Below are positions 9,898 to 22,473 of a DNA stretch of 64,000 nucleotides, in pieces. A model generated the notes under the pieces. The model was given only the letters and a program-made list of their open reading frames with translations, was not told the origin of the DNA and did not search any database. Numbering within the stretch: the stretch's first letter is position 1; each line of letters opens with the position of its first letter. This DNA comes from Lepidonotus clava (lineage: Eukaryota > Annelida > Polychaeta > Phyllodocida > Polynoidae): assembly GCA_936440205.1 (NCBI GenBank), contig OW387148.1, forward strand, positions 3,348,001-3,412,000. Reading direction: 5' to 3'. The translations under genes and the position numbers were made by a program.

Positions 9898-12800
9898 ATG
9901 GATACCCTCTTTGACTGGATTGGTCGAGCAGTGAATTACCTAAATGGGCACAGGGTGAGTTTAATTGTAACCGTTTGGTAAAACAATAATGTTGTATAAG
10001 GGTAGTATATCCGTAGTATATATTTTCGGCCGATACTCGTGCCAATGCCTCGTGTAATTGTTCGTTCTCCTTTGCCCGATCATGTAACGGTATTGGGTAG
10101 ACCCCTAAAATCGACAGGGTGACATGGCTATTTCTTAAATCCGACATGGAGGTTAGTGACACGAAGAAAAAAATGAACGACACGACGTAGGGTATTTCTT
10201 AAATTCGACATGCGACATAGTGGGTTCTTAAAATCGACATTGAAATCCAAAATATTGTGACAGGCGACACGGCCCTTTCTTAAATTCGACATGTGACATA
10301 GGGACCCCCCATCTACACCCCTTGTATTGGGCTCCTACTGCCACCTGACCTGCCCAGGCCGGTGATTGGTTGACGGATTACTCTGAGGGTCTACCTAGAT
10401 CTCTAGGCTGTAATCCACAGGTGCCTGGAGTTCACCTGGTTGGAAGGTGCCTGGGTATTGGCGGGGGACGGTTGGGGGTCTAGAGGCGGGCCTCAAGGCC
10501 GTATTCCACTTACCGATTTTCCTACCGGTTTTGGTAATCGGCAGTGAGAATTAAACTTAAATAGCAGTGGCGGATTTAAAGGGGGGCGCGGGGGCGCCCG
10601 CCTCCCCCCCCCCTTTTTTTTTTGCCAGTTTTACATTTTTTAATGTAAAATTCGGTCAAAAAGTCATTAAAGAACATTTTTTCCAAAAGCGCCCCCGCCT
10701 TTGAAAATCCTGGATCCGCCACTGAAAAGAGCCATATTTTATATCATTAGAAAGGTCTCACAGTTATCTTTCAAACGGTATGTGGTCATTAAAGGGTTCC
10801 TTGCACATACATTTACAAATCGCTATTTTTTGTGTAATCAACTTTTCTTAAGTATTTTTAACATATATAAAAAGAAAAAGGGGGAAAATATTCATGTATT
10901 GCTGAATTATCAAGGATAGAATATTAAATCTGGGAAATCCCTAATTTTTTAGCTTTTCATTACTCCCCTTGCTACGTCATTATGATGGGAATTCCCCTAA
11001 GAAATAACTTGGGATTTCCTTGTTAATGAATGATTGCAGATGAGTAAATCATACAATAAATAATAATCTGTATTTGGCCAAATATATATATTTATTGTCA
11101 ATGCACATATTCATTTCCATAGATATTCTAGCAAGATGAGGATTCCCATTTAGTCACCGTGTGACGTCACAAATTTGGGGATTTCCCTTAAAAATACATA
11201 ATATTAGACCAAATTGTATAGTCTCATTACTTTTCCTATGATCACAATTTTCTAAAGATATCTCGGGTATTGTTAGTTCTTGATACAAAGAACATGTTTA
11301 AGGAATATCATTGGAAAATATGTTTTCTATTATTATGTGCAAGGTTTCCTTTAAAAAGTCATGTAATTCAAAGTACCGACAAAAACATCGAATTTGGAAA
11401 AAGTCAAGGTATAACTTTTTATCAAAAAATACTGTTTTAATTTCTGAGTAAATTACAAGCCAGGTGGATTATCCCAGAGGCTCTGGAGTTCACTAATCAA
11501 TATTTCAAGTGTCGTAAGGATCCGAATCGCCACTAGTTAATTTGAATATGAAGAGGCTCTAAAAGGAAATGTTTTCTCACATGCAAACGATGTTTTTTTT
11601 TTTTTAAAGTTATGTGTTTTTGAGTTCCCAACAGAACGCCTAGACAGGCGTTATCTGTTTATTCTTATAATGATTACATCTTTGGCAAAAGGTATAACAA
11701 GTCATAATCAGGGTTATGGAACATGTAGTGTATATTGGTAGAGCATTCTAAGTGATTAGGGAAGATCACTTCCTTCCAATAATTCCTTCAATCTCTTTGC
11801 TCTAGGAAAGCGAAGAGGGGTTCGATGACATCTCCCGCATCCAAAAACTGATAAAGATAATGAGTGACGCGAACATTCCCACTGAAGTAAGTTCAACTTC
11901 ATGTAGTAATATACGGGTATAGGCCCTACATGACTCATGGATAGTGTATATATGTGCGAAAGACTTATCAGTAGAACCGATTCCAAATTATGATATCCTA
12001 TTCAGCAAATCAGATTATTTGACCTTCATCCTACATATTGACCCCCAATTTTATTTCAATGAAAATAATATTCGAACAGTTGTTTCTTTGATTTTGCAGA
12101 GACATTCTTTGACCCACTATTATGCGATAATACATGCACACATTCTATTTGCTCTTCTTTTTTTATTATTATCATTATTTTATTTCTTTTATTTTTTGGT
12201 TTTTGGTGGTCGGGCATCCAACTGTGCAAACAAACAAAAAACAAGAAAAACGAACAAATATCTGTGTCTCACCATACAGAAATGATGCTCCATGCAGGAA
12301 TTAAACATTCAGAGGATGTTTTAAGTTTTCAAATTGTACTAAGCTCATAAAAATTGGATAATTTTCAAGGAAGTTACAGGCATTTAAACACAGGACTATC
12401 GGTCCTCCTGAAAATGGCAAAAAGTCCAGATATTGAATATTTATCTAGATACTTAGTTATAAAACAAAAATTCCATTAATTAGCAAAACCCCAAAAGCTA
12501 TTATACTATAACTTTTGATCTATTAAAGATAATCTATTTCAGTTTAGACTGATAATATAATCAAGTTTCCATGGTAACCAATTGCAAACATCTAATGTTA
12601 GGTAATATAGGGAGAAAAAACATTCCATTGACATTCCAAATAGAATATTTTTCAAGCAAAATGGAATGTTTAGAGTGGGTTAACTGAATCCTACACAAAA
12701 AGTTTGTTTAAGACCTTCTCAACCCTATTTTTCACAAATCTATCCATATCTCCCTTAATATTAGCCTTTGAGCTTAAGATATAACCCCCTCGGAGCATCC

Positions 12801-15800
12801 TTTCTGTGTGTTGGGTACACAACCTTTTCTTGTAAAGCAGTTTCCTTGGGGCCTCTCTGATTTTAAAGTACTTAATGTATACTGCTGTTTCACATTAATA
12901 TAGACATGGTTGTATTAATTTACTACAGCTACGATTAAATTCACTCAAGATATTGCGCTATGTATTCAAAACGATGTTTGACGTCTTCTGGCCACATCTT
13001 CCCACTGAGACACAGGATGCTATAAAGGTGTCGATGTTAGAGGGCATACTCCTGGAACCAGTGCCTGCCGTCCGCTCCCAGAGGTGTGACTGCACCGCCG
13101 TGTTGGCAAGACAGATCTTTTCGAGTGAGTATCATGATGAGGAGCCTTTTGTGAAATATCGGATTTCGTACAGAAATGAATAGACAGCATTGCTCATGTT
13201 ACAGTGTTGCTGAAAACCTTTAACATTGATTCCTATGGGAAAGGGCTAATATATAAAGCTGCATTTCTACCAACTTTAGGATAAGAACATTAAGCTAATC
13301 ATTTTGGTTGATTTTGTGTTACGCAACTATCTTCATGGAATAAGCCTGGAGGCAATTTTGAAAATATTTGATGGTATGCTTTAATGTTGGTGTAAACTGG
13401 GATGGGCATAATAATTGGTTTTCTGTACAAAACAAAAGGTTAGAATAATTTTTTAAAGTACATTCTAGGATTTCTTGTGCACTGCCCATATATCTTAACA
13501 TTTAGTTATTGTGTCATCTTTGTTTAGGTGATTACGGAAATAATACATGGCCTGAACTATTGGAGTTCGTTTTTCATTGTGCTGGTTCGAACGATCCTAT
13601 TCGTCTTCAATGTGTTCTCAATATGTTCACGTAAGTCATCCAAAGCCTGCTTATTCTTCTCCAACATTAATTTTGTTTTTCATTTTGGTTGTTACAACAG
13701 GGAAATACCTGCTGTCAAGCCATATAAGACAGCATGATACAATGGTTAAACTTCTTGAATATTCCTTATTCTCTCCTTGTATTTTGGGCGACAATATTTG
13801 GTGTTTCATATATATGTGAACAGTTACTGGACAGTGTCTGGACACTGTCCAGACATATATATGTATGTCATATATATATGTATGTCATATATATATATAT
13901 ATATATATATATTCCAATGTCATGTAGTGATATGATTAATCAGGAACTTAGACTCCTGTCTATGTTTTATCAAGTTTGTCTAACTGATGTCCTGCCACAC
14001 CAGGGTGGCTATGGCAAGCCGAATGGGTAAAACTGGGAAAACAATGTTTTCCCACTGGAAAACAATGTATTCCGCCGGAAAACAGTGTTTTCCCACCAGA
14101 AAACCCTGTTTTCCGGTCGGAATCAGAGCTATTTTGGGAAAACAAGGTTTTCCGCCGAAAAAACAGGGTTTTCCAGTCGGAAAACAAGGTGGGGAAACAT
14201 TGTTTTCCCAAATATCTCTATGAATATGTAGAGCAGTCATTTTTCTTGATACAACCTCAGATATGGCTTCACTAGGGCCATTCAACCATTTTCTTTCCAT
14301 CCTGGGTGACCTAACTCAGGGTCTCATTCACAGTCAACCAATCAGAAGGCTGCATTTCCTTTTCATATTTTCATTCACACACAATCACCAGTATGATAGT
14401 TTTGAGTGATGAGGACTAGAGAGTATTAGAAGTCTAATGGCATAAAGGGGAACCATACAAAGGGTATGGAGGGGTATGGGATACTCCAGGTATGGAATGG
14501 GTAAAAAGGGTAGTGTACCAGGGTTCTAGGAGATATACCCCCAGACACTTAACCCCCGGACACTTACCCCCGGACACTTAACCCCCAGACACTTACCCCC
14601 AGACACTTACTCTTCAGACACCTACCCCTAGGACACTTACCCACTGGACACTTACCCCCTGGGACACTTACCCACAGACACCCCCAGGCACTTAACACCC
14701 AGACACTTAGCCACAAGACACTTACCCACTGAACACTCCCTAGGAAACTTAACCCCTAGGACACTTACCCCACCTTTGCTTATAATGTAGAGGAAATTAA
14801 GTGGTAAGAACTTAGTCTTTCTAATGGAAAGCAAACTAAATATCCCTCTCTTCTATAAGATGTCTAGGTTTCATATGGAAAAAGTTAACTCATCCCTACT
14901 CAACAGTTAGTGGATGGGGAAGTGTCAAAACATCTTTGGACCGAGTACCCTAAGGTTTGCGGGTAAGTGCCCTAGGGGGTAAGTGTCCTAGGAGGTAAGT
15001 GTCCTGGGGGTAAGTATCAAAGGGGGTAAGTGTCCAGGTGGTAAGTGTCTGGAGGATAAGTGTCTGGGGGATAAGTATCCTTGGGGTAAGTATCCAGGTG
15101 ATTAGTGTCAAAGGGGTAAGTATCCTAGGGGGAAGTATCCAGGGGGTATGTGTCTACGGGGTAAGTATTTAGGGGGTAAGTGTCCAAGGGGTAAGTGTCC
15201 GGGGGTAAGTGACCAGGCGGTAAGTGTCCTGTCACCGTAACTGGTTGTATAGAGGGGTATAGGGGATAGTATGCCATGGGTATAGATGGGTAGTATACCC
15301 ATGGTATGGATGGGGTATAGGGGGCAGTGTACCCAGGGATATGCCTTCCATGGGTATACTACCCCTCCAAACCCTCGGTACACTACCCCCTAAATACCCC
15401 CAAATACTCTCTCCATACCCTGGGTATTCTACCACCTCACACTCCCTTCATATACTAACCCCATTCCCCTACATAACCCCTGCAACCTCTAAAATTAATA
15501 CTCTTGGTATTCGACCAACTTTTATCTGCCCTGTACCCTGGGTATTCTAGCCTACCTAATGCTAACATGCCACCACTGTGCATAGGAAAATAATAAAAAA
15601 GGAATGCTTGCTTCTGATTGGCTGCTCTGTAGTATTGTTTTCCGGATTTTACCCATTTGGCTTGCCATAGGTGGCCCTGGGCGTCAGACGTTATACATAG
15701 CTTTAGTGACCCTTATATATTTACCGATCTAATGCTAGATAAATTTCCTTTTGCGATTTATTATATATGAGGCTATTTTAGATATTAACTGAACAGATAA

Positions 15801-16148
15801 CCGCGTTTGATGTAGTTACCATATTGTTTGCATGCGATATACAATCTTTTGCTTTCATTTTACATCTGTGCATATAGCCTCTATTAACTTGAATGTAAAG
15901 ATGACATGTACCTACTTCAATTATAATTGTATTTTCTTTTTATGATTTGTGTAACGTTTTATCCATTCTTTCCTCAGGACCTACCCTGGAATATTGGGAA
16001 ACCAACAAAATGAACACATTGAGGACATTAAGAAATTGTTTCGACGTTGTCTGAGTGCTGAGCACAACCTAGATGTGAGCTCTGCAATATTGTTTACAAC
16101 TACCGAGTAATCGTAATGTAATTATACGATTGCACTATAATGAACTAC

Positions 16149-16186
<38 letters not shown>

Positions 16187-19100
16187 CCTTAGTATATGAA
16201 GAATGTCTACCTATAATCATTGGGTTCACACATGAATCCAGTTTGCTAAATTGCGCATGGAAGCAGACTTTACGCACACTAATGAATGCAGTGAATGACA
16301 CCCTCCAATAACAGTTATTAATTATATAAGACAATATGATACAATGGTTAGAATTCTTGAATATTCCTTATTCTCTCCTTGTATTTTGGGCGACAATACT
16401 TGGTGTTTCATATATATGTGAACAGTTACTGGACAGTGTCTGGACACTGTCCAGACATATATATGTATGTCATATATATTATATGTATGTATGTCATATA
16501 TATATATATATATATATTTTACTGTCCATGGTTAATGTGAATTCCAAACAATAAGGAGGCTAAATGTTTTTTATCAATGTTCGTTTCTCTTTACCCAGGT
16601 CAGAGTTACTGCCGCCAAGGCAGCCGCACCTTTTATTTTGGTTAATACAGACGAGTCGGAGATTTTAAACCGCTTCAAGGACCTTCTGCCCCTCATTATT
16701 CAGGTGAGATACACGTTTTTTGCTGTTATTCAGTCAATATAGCTTCACTATGCTATGTATTAAAGAAATGCTGAGCCCATTAGTCTCAACGGCGGGGAAG
16801 GATTACTCAAGTAGGATGACTTTAGTAGTTTGCACACATCCATTCGGACACATTTGTGGCCTTTTAACAAGGGCAAGCCATAATTTTGTATATTTTTCTC
16901 TGCAAGCGAATAGCATCAATGTGGAAAGTACCAACACTTATCATTTACTTTTGGAATTATTTATTGAATACAACATTTCTATTTTTTCTATAGGTCATTG
17001 TAGACTTTATGGTGAAGTTTCAATATTCAGACCACTCCCTGCTGCAGGCCCTAGTCAAGCTGGCTAAGGGAGTTCCCAGCTTGCTTCTGCCCGATCTGAA
17101 CAACGTTCTCAAATTGTGTATGCAGGTACTGTGCTAAAGATTGGGTTAGAGACTCGATTACTTTTTCAGTCAAGAAGCCACTATTGGCTCCGATTTCTTT
17201 TGACTTGTTAAAGCCTGTATTCCACATACCAATTTTGATGCTAGCGATTTTGTATTTATCCGATTGCCTCTAAGAATATGGCATGAAAATGCACCCTATT
17301 CACTGCCGAATTTGAAAATTGGTAGCGAAAACAGCATGTGGGATACAGGCTTTCAAATCATATAATTTTCACATAATCTTCACGTGAGAGTGGTTTCAGT
17401 AATAGAAAATAAGGGATCAATACAATAGAAACAAATATAAGGCATATGATTTATTGCTAATGCGCATTAACATAACTTACTTTATGTCCTTTGATTCTCT
17501 GGTATTTTGTCCATTCTTAGATCATCCAAGACCCAAATGTCCCCAAGAACTATTACAAGTTGGCGCTGGAGATTGTGCTCACCCTATCGAAGCAATATCC
17601 CACAAGTATCCTCAAATATGGAAAATTCATCCCTATACTAGGTGGGCACTTTTGCATTTCATACCCTTTAAGTAGTTTCTGCAAATACTAACAAGTGGTC
17701 TGTGGTATTCTGAGGTTGTTCTATTGTACTAATTGTTTGGATATTCTACCCGAACCCACTGTAGGCTAATTTCTCTAAAGACTTAACTCGGTAGCATTAT
17801 ACTTTTCATTATGTTGGATCCATTACTAATCCTTTTGATCAGCATTAAACATAAATACTAATCTGAATGCACCTAGCTCACTGAAGGCACATGCTGTTTT
17901 AATCAATTATGAACCCTTACTAACGTGCAATATTCAATTTTGATAAATTTCATTTTACAGGAAAATACATCGGCCCCGGGGGGCTTAAGAGGCTTATTTC
18001 AAGACTATAGGTGGCATTACCTCAGTAGTCAACATGTTGGTAGAAGATAATCCCCTCTTGTTTGTCTTAGGTCGGTCATTGTTTATGGGGCAATTCATAA
18101 GAAAATTGCAAAATAGAAAAAAGAAAAGAAAAAGGGGGGTTTGGGGGCACAGCCCCGATTTCTAACCAACATTTACAACAAATATTCAACAAAACCCGAT
18201 AACTAAATCAATATTCTTGTCTGAAGAGTATTTTTGTAATTCTTGTATACACTTTGACCAGCACTCCCACCCGACCCTAATCCCTGGGTGTTGTGTCAGG
18301 TTGACCAGTGGATGACAGCCACCTATGGTCAATTGAGACTCCCCGTGTTCAGGTTCTTTAAAATTATCGAATTACTGGTAGTTTACGTTGGAATAGAAAA
18401 TGCACATATAATTAATCATCTATTATCACTATCTTCCATGGAAAATTATCCCAGATACTGAAACAGAACTTTTATTTACAAGAAATTAATCAGTGAGCAA
18501 GACTTGTTGGCAATATTAGCCTTCTTATACATACCGTGCACATATTCTAAGATGTTTGTATTGATCAACCTCAGCTGTGTGTCATTCTTATAGAAATTCA
18601 GCATTTTAAGAATAATGTACACCATTTCAAATTACTCTGGGGAAAAAGAAATTTAGGATATTTGTTAAATTAATTTCATATTATGAAATTGAGCTGTGAA
18701 AATAAAAGCTCAAAAAGCGAGTTTAAGCCCATCCCACATTGGGTATATCCCAGGTTTGGACAAGGGTCGGACAAAATTACGGTATAAGTGACCCTTGTCT
18801 CCTAGAGCTGGGATTACTGGAATAACTAAGAATTATGTTTTTCTATATCACCAAGTACTGATGAAACATTATGATTTCTTACATTTTACCAATTGACGGA
18901 TTTGCAGGTTTGGCAGCCAATCAAAATGCTGCAATTTAGGGAAAATAGGGTAGGACATTATAGGTTGGGCTGACAGGCTTTAACAGGCCAATATATAAAG
19001 CTGCATTGTACAAATATTAAAAGCAATTTGTCAACCAAACCATCATGGTCCCTTTTGTTTCACACTTCTATCTTTGGGGATTAAATCAGAAAGAAATTGC

Positions 19101-22100
19101 TATGTAATTTCATGGTAAAACTTGATGTTCATGTATACGGGGATGGGCTTATTTCAAATGATTGAAGGTTTCAAACATTGATGCTTTTCAGATACTAAAT
19201 TGTTGAAGATTTGGTGTACATTAAACATTGTAATAAACTCTAACGTGGCCGCTTCTACTCTTAACTCATTTCTGATTCTATCTGCCTATATATGCATAAT
19301 AAGCTTCAAGCTAGACTCACTTCTAGGTGCTACTTCCCACATTAAGATCTGTTTAATGTTATATCACTGTTATATCACCTTCACTGACACATGAGATCAA
19401 ATGTAAATGACTCGCTGTTTGTCAATAAAAGTTCTACTACTACTATGCACACTAAAACACTTTGACTTAGATCATAGCATTGGATAGAACATGGTTCTAC
19501 CCATGGAACAAATGGTTCTAGCCATGGAACCCTATTTAGAATCTTTGTTGGTATGCAGAATTTTTTTCTGAACATGATATTGAAAGTCAGTATTTGCACC
19601 AGGGGAGTCAAGTATTGGGATATGCTTATGTATATTTATGAATACTGGGGGATGCTGGTGTGTATCAGTTGTAGAGTCGTTTTCATCATGATTATATATA
19701 GTAGTTATATCGAAATGTGTATTACCAAGATCACTAACTGGCATGTTAAAAAGGGGTTGCTAGGTAGTAGAGTACTGTAGAGGTACTCCCTGCTGGATAA
19801 TAGATTCTCACAGTGACTTGGGACAACTTAGGTGAAGAAAGAACCATACATTCAAGTACAGTGGTCTCCGGTGGTCTAGCAAATTGGCTGGGCCAGGTAG
19901 AGTAGTAGCTTCTGGTTTAGCAGAGTATCCAGTGAGGTAGTCCAGGGGTGTGCCTTCCAGAGGGGGCTCCAGGAGAGTCTGCCTCCATAGTGGCAGGGAT
20001 CGCCTTTTATGCAGCCTCTCTCCTCCTGGGAGGAGGGGGAGCGTATGATGTCATGGGCTATATTTAGAGAGTGATATCACCATCCAGTCGCCTGATTGGT
20101 TGACTGATGGAGAGGGGTTGTTTCTGCAGGCCTGAGAGGAAGTGGGTGATTTGTGCATGGGTTGTATCATCTCCCTGAGTGGGGAGGGGTTGTTTGTACA
20201 GGACTCTGGTTGGAGGATGAAAGCACCAGAGGGTGGGGTTGCAGGCGCATGAGGGCAAAGCCCAAGCATAACCATGGTTGTACTCAGTCACTGCCTGGCA
20301 GCCGTATGGTTCACAACAGGTGGTGCTTATATACTACCTTATACTAACATGGTTAAACATAGGTATATGGGAGGTTGTGTCTGCAAAAGTAGGATTCTAG
20401 GCATTATGTGTTTGGGACTGGTTACAGTCCCGACACACAATAGAAGCATTTGAAGCATAGGAACATTTGAAGCATAAGAGTATTTGAAAATTTTGACAAT
20501 TGGGAGTACCAACACATTGTGTGCATTAATCGTATACCTCCTACATGTATTAGACTAGTAACATAGGCTTATACAGGAAAAAAAACTGAAAACATGGCTG
20601 GATTCTCTTCATATTGGAGCTCTTCTACAGCAACTCGGCTTTAGGGGGTGGCGCAAGATTCTGGGAATAAATTGTGTGTAAATAAGGAAAAGTCTAAAGT
20701 CTGTATGTTTGGTACCTGAAAAATGCTTGATAGAAACACACAAATAAATTTGATCATGAATAACATCAAATTGTCCAATATAAAATCATGTCTATCTTGG
20801 AGTGACATTAGATGAATGTTTAACGTTTAATTCACATTTTGCAAATGTTAGTAGAAGATTTTCTCAAAAAATATTCGAATTGATAAAATAAAGGAAATAT
20901 TGTACTCTTTCTACTAGAATTCTACTGTACAAGCAAATGGTACTCCCAATTGTTGAATATGCTGACTTTGTATTGTTCATGTGTAAGACAAGTGATTTGG
21001 ACAAATTGCAAAGGATGCAAAATCAAGCTCTTCAAATATGCCTCAATATCTATCATCCTAGGGATATGAGCATAGAAGAATTACATATAAGAGATCGACT
21101 TGATATGCTAAAAACACAACGTACCTCACATTTAATGAACACAATGTTTAAATTTAGAGAAAAATATGGAGTTATTCCAAATGATAGAATTGAAACAAGA
21201 GCAAATAATGTAATGAAGTTTCCTGTTAATTTACCAACCTTGCGTATATACAGTCACAGTCCATATTTCATTGGGTCTGAAATTTGGGTACTACTACCAA
21301 ATGAATGTAAAGATATTGGAAATCTGGTGAATTATAAGTATTTTTATTGACAACAGAGAAGTCATTACAAACTTGTGTGTCAGACAGAGTGGATCACAAA
21401 CTAAACATGAGCTACAGATAACTACAGCTACACTATAACTACACATTTATGACTAGACAGGACTAGACTAGCACAGTGCAGTGCAGTGCATTGAGGTGAG
21501 TCACTACACTGTCTCAGACGGTTGGCACACAGTTTGCCTCCTTAGATAAGACAGTTATTCAAAACATCAGCAACAGTACAGGGCATTGTAGGGCAATTTA
21601 GCACCAGCAGAGTTGTCTGCATAGTAAATTATAAAAATGTTACCCTAAATTATAAAAATGTTACCCTAAATTGGATTAGGGAAAATATTTGAATGTATAC
21701 ATTACTTGAAAACCTGGTACTCAACTAATCTCAGATGGAGTTTCACTTATCAATCATATCTTGAATAATGTTGATTACAACCTTGTGTCTGCCTGCTAAT
21801 CTCAGTAAGGTAACTGCATAATAAGTTACTGTTATGATCTGAGCTGTATAATTATGCACCTTATATGACATACTTATCAATACATTTATGTGATATCTCA
21901 AGCTCTATGTACTGACATGGATACCTACATGGAAGATCATGAAAATGAATGTGATGTAATAAAAAAAAGGAAAAAGGAAAAAAGCAGCCTTGGTCTATAA
22001 AGTACCCTCTGTCTTTTGGGAATATTTGGATATCCTCGGAATATTTGGATCCGCATAAACATGCTATATGACCAAATTCTGTATTCTTAGTTTTGTTAGC

Positions 22101-22433
22101 CATCTACCCAACATGACTTTATGAAACAAACAGTTATATTCAGAAGAACTCGTTAACAGTGCCGCCTCCTCTCATTTATCTGAGGACACCGATATAGACC
22201 AACACCACCTCACCACTTCTACCCACTATCCCCCATTCACTATTCACAAAAACACAGCTGTGTCCCAAATAACATCAGCGAGTCTATAGATGCAATTTCA
22301 CCGCATTAACACAAGCCCCCTTTACATTGGTAAGTATACCATTTCACGATTGTCTTATTTTTATGTTTTATGTTTCTTATTGTTCATAGCAATGAGCAAT
22401 GATATTATAACTTAATTTTGAAAGTTACACTAC

Positions 22434-22473
<40 letters not shown>

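Larger units (their letters stand above)
14000..15681. mobile_element. 1.7-kb foldback element built of mirrored minisatellites
   Basis: Outer inverted termini read CCAGGGTGGCTATGGC, then AAGCCGAATGGGTAAAA at the left. The right end complements these with minor differences (CCAGGGCCACCTATGGC, AAGCCAAATGGGTAAAA). Inside the left end (14035-14215) lie many GGAAAACA..TGTTTTCC palindromes. Next comes a minisatellite of about 14 bp, ACACTTACCCCC(A/G)G, at 14527-14775. The same unit recurs inverted, as GGGGTAAGTGTCC, at 14960-15240, with TATGGGGTA-type repeats near both shoulders. The whole folds on itself. CAGGG ends resemble hAT-type elements; no 8-bp duplication recognised. No transposase. Confidence 0.8.

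Noticed and set aside
13960-14300. Open frames with CFPVGKHCF-type repeats
   Set aside because: They are translations of the GGAAAACA palindrome array in the foldback element.
14527-15240. CRISPR-like array
   Set aside because: The units are contiguous minisatellite repeats without unique spacers, in an animal intron.
19780-20430. Solo LTR
   Set aside because: It starts with a TGTAGAG-like word and ends near CCCGACACA, but no matching duplication or inverted TG..CA tips could be established.
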